This document shows, piece by piece, positions 6,632 to 7,500 of a DNA stretch of 7,500 bases. The notes below the pieces were generated by a model. It did no database searches and was not told where the DNA came from. It saw nothing but the letters and a program-made list of their open reading frames with translations. A program made the position numbers and the translations under genes. The stretch is from Clostridia bacterium (GTDB lineage: Bacteria > Bacillota_A > Clostridia > Oscillospirales > CAG-272), in NCBI GenBank assembly GCA_017935805.1, contig JAGBGV010000332.1, positions 1 through 7,500 on the forward strand. Direction: 5' to 3'. Position 1 is the stretch's first letter; each line of letters opens with the position of its first letter.

Positions 6632-6670
6632 AAAATTATCCCTTCAAGGTAAAACTTGGAGGGATTTTTT
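6632..6670 (+). terminator. Duplicated intrinsic terminator (copy 2)
   Basis: Same stem as copy 1: ATCCCTTCAAG (6638-6648) and CTTGGAGGGAT (6655-6665) around GTAAAA, then six T residues (6665-6670). Only four A residues precede it, so it is weaker on the minus strand. No gene lies between the two copies, so it acts as a back-up terminator or is a duplication remnant. Confidence 0.85.
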
Positions 6671-6699
6671 GTTGTGTAAAATATTGATGTTTATATGAG

Positions 6700-6715
6700 A
6701 AATTTTATAAAATTT
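6700..6715. repeat. Perfect 16-bp AT palindrome
   Basis: AAATTTTATAAAATTT is identical to its own reverse complement. In such AT-rich sequence it may be chance. It lies between the second terminator and the next repeat element, far from any promoter visible here. Confidence 0.4.
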
Positions 6716-6756
6716 GAAAGTTTTATTTCAGAATATTAACATAACAATATCATCAT

Positions 6757-6837
6757 GAGCGTAGCATAATCGAATGATCTCTGAAGTAGATGAAATAGAT
6801 TCTTCGACTTCGTACTGCGTACTTCGCTCAGAATGAC
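6757..6837. repeat. Imperfect inverted-repeat element between convergent genes
   Basis: The left arm begins GAGCGTAGC and continues to TCGAATGATCT (6757-6780). The right arm read on the minus strand begins GAGCGAAG (from 6829) and continues to TCGAAGAATCT (6797). The two arms are thus related in inverted orientation around a short spacer (6781-6796). A CAGAATGACA-type tail follows. From memory, AGATTCTTCG...CGCTCAGAATGACA is a common dispersed intergenic repeat in several bacterial groups. No transposase is present, so at most it is a miniature, passively spread element. Confidence 0.6.
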
Positions 6838-6877
6838 ATAGTAGTTCGTCCGTTCATGCAGGTTGGAATTTCAGAAA

Positions 6878-7500
6878 TTACTTAATATTACTCAAATCTT
6901 CTCTGCCATCATAATCAATCCAATAAAAGTACCAATTTTCTTTTATCTTTTCAGCAAAGATGATATTATTTCCATTCTCTTCGTAATAAGTGTATTTATC
7001 TGTTTCTCCTTGGAAATTTCCTTTCTCTGTATAGACTAAACTCCAATATTGACCACCGGGCATACCTTGAGAATCAATATAAAAATATACCGCATCATCG
7101 AACTCATTATAATTGATTGACTCTGCTTTTTTATATTCACTAATAGAGGTTTGCTTGGTCTTTAATACTTCTTGTGCAATTTCTTCTAATTCTTCTTGAT
7201 TACGCTTCAAAAAAGATTCTGAATAGTCTTTTGCAGATTGATAGGTATGTCTTCCAAATCTAATAGGATTGGAAAGAGAAAGTACAAGAATGGCAACAAC
7301 CACTATAGAAAAAATCGCGTATACTATTATTCTTTTTGTTTTTTGAGCCTTTGAGATCTTCTTAGCAACCAAAATAAATATGGAGTAAATCAAATCTAAC
7401 ACAAGTCCGAGCAAGATCCCGAAGGCGATTTCTTCTGTCGCCTCCCCTTGTGCAGTTCTAAATACTCTACATAAAACCACGGATAAAAATGGGATTATGA
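6878..7500 (-). CDS. Unrecognised membrane-anchored protein, 5' end outside the window
   Basis: An open frame whose stop is at 6878-6880. A GTG at 7478-7480 could give 200 residues. However, no ribosome binding site precedes it, and the frame stays open to the window edge with hydrophobic codons (IIPFLSVVL), so the real start is probably beyond 7500. Counting from that GTG, membrane helices lie at about 20-39 and 50-70, with the upstream hydrophobic stretch perhaps a third. A charged, coiled-coil-like segment (about 82-120) leads to a soluble tail rich in Tyr, Trp and Asp (about 125-195), containing MPGGQYWSLVYTEKGN (140-155) and ENWYFYWIDYDG (181-192). I do not recognise the family; the tail resembles small beta domains in clostridial hypothetical proteins, a weak impression. 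It is visibly more AT-rich, with A/T-ending codons, than the opp genes, suggesting accessory or transferred DNA. Confidence 0.72.
   Translation of the reverse strand, partial: IIPFLSVVLCRVFRTAQGEATEEIAFGILLGLVLDLIYSIFILVAKKISKAQKTKRIIVYAIFSIVVVAILVLSLSNPIRFGRHTYQSAKDYSESFLKRNQEELEEIAQEVLKTKQTSISEYKKAESINYNEFDDAVYFYIDSQGMPGGQYWSLVYTEKGNFQGETDKYTYYEENGNNIIFAEKIKENWYFYWIDYDGREDLSNIK

Larger units (their letters stand above)
6365..6877. other. Gene-free convergent intergenic region of about 510 nt
   Basis: This region separates the plus-strand opp operon from a converging minus-strand gene. It contains two copies of one terminator, at least three other hairpins, an AT palindrome and an inverted-repeat element. 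I see no credible open reading frame, tRNA or promoter. The minus-strand gene has no terminator of its own close to its stop; its transcript may end in the 6757-6837 element or at the bidirectional terminators. Confidence 0.75.

Noticed and set aside
6366..6670. CRISPR array
   Set aside because: There are only two repeat copies, 227 bp apart, and the repeat is a terminator hairpin with a T run; no regular spacers.
6757..6837. Insertion sequence remnant
   Set aside because: There is no transposase fragment in any frame and no visible target-site duplication; at most a miniature element.

Overview
The window reads as a stretch of a Firmicutes (Clostridia) chromosome, probably from a gut-type Oscillospirales/Ruminococcaceae-like lineage. 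The support is AAGGAG-type ribosome binding sites, classic hairpin-plus-T-run terminators, a five-gene opp-type operon with Gram-positive-style OppF, a Firmicutes DUF3899-like small membrane protein, and short palindromic dispersed repeats of a kind I associate with gut Clostridia. The lineage call is inference.

Positions 1-79 are the tail of an upstream intergenic region. They hold a perfect 10-bp hairpin and the oppB ribosome binding site. The substrate-binding protein (OppA/DppA) is not in the window and may lie just upstream. Positions 80-6364 are one plus-strand operon: oppB, oppC, oppD, oppF and a small three-helix membrane protein. The genes are separated by 0 nt (B/C), 90 nt (C/D), 1 nt (D/F) and a 4-nt ATGA overlap (F/small protein). 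OppB and OppC would form the membrane channel, OppD and OppF the paired ATPases that drive peptide or similar solute import. The small protein has no known role.

The most interesting feature is that three of the four transporter subunits are enlarged in frame relative to textbook Opp/Dpp proteins. OppC carries about 200 extra residues between its first and second membrane helices, predicted outside the cell. OppD carries about 370-380 extra charged, helical residues between the Q-loop and the LSGGM signature. OppF carries about 45 extra coiled-coil-like residues between Walker A and the Q-loop. OppD also keeps the oligopeptide C-terminal extension but has lost all four cysteines that usually hold a [4Fe-4S] cluster there. 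All nucleotide-binding motifs are intact, so this looks like a working but structurally elaborated importer.

Positions 6365-6877 (about 510 nt) have no gene. They hold a strong bidirectional terminator and a near-identical second copy 266 bp downstream. Between the copies is a cluster of hairpins resembling a dispersed palindromic repeat. After the second copy come a perfect 16-bp AT palindrome and a second, unrelated imperfect inverted-repeat element.

Positions 6878-7500 hold the 3' part of an AT-rich minus-strand gene for an unrecognised membrane-anchored protein. It converges on the operon and runs off the window edge.
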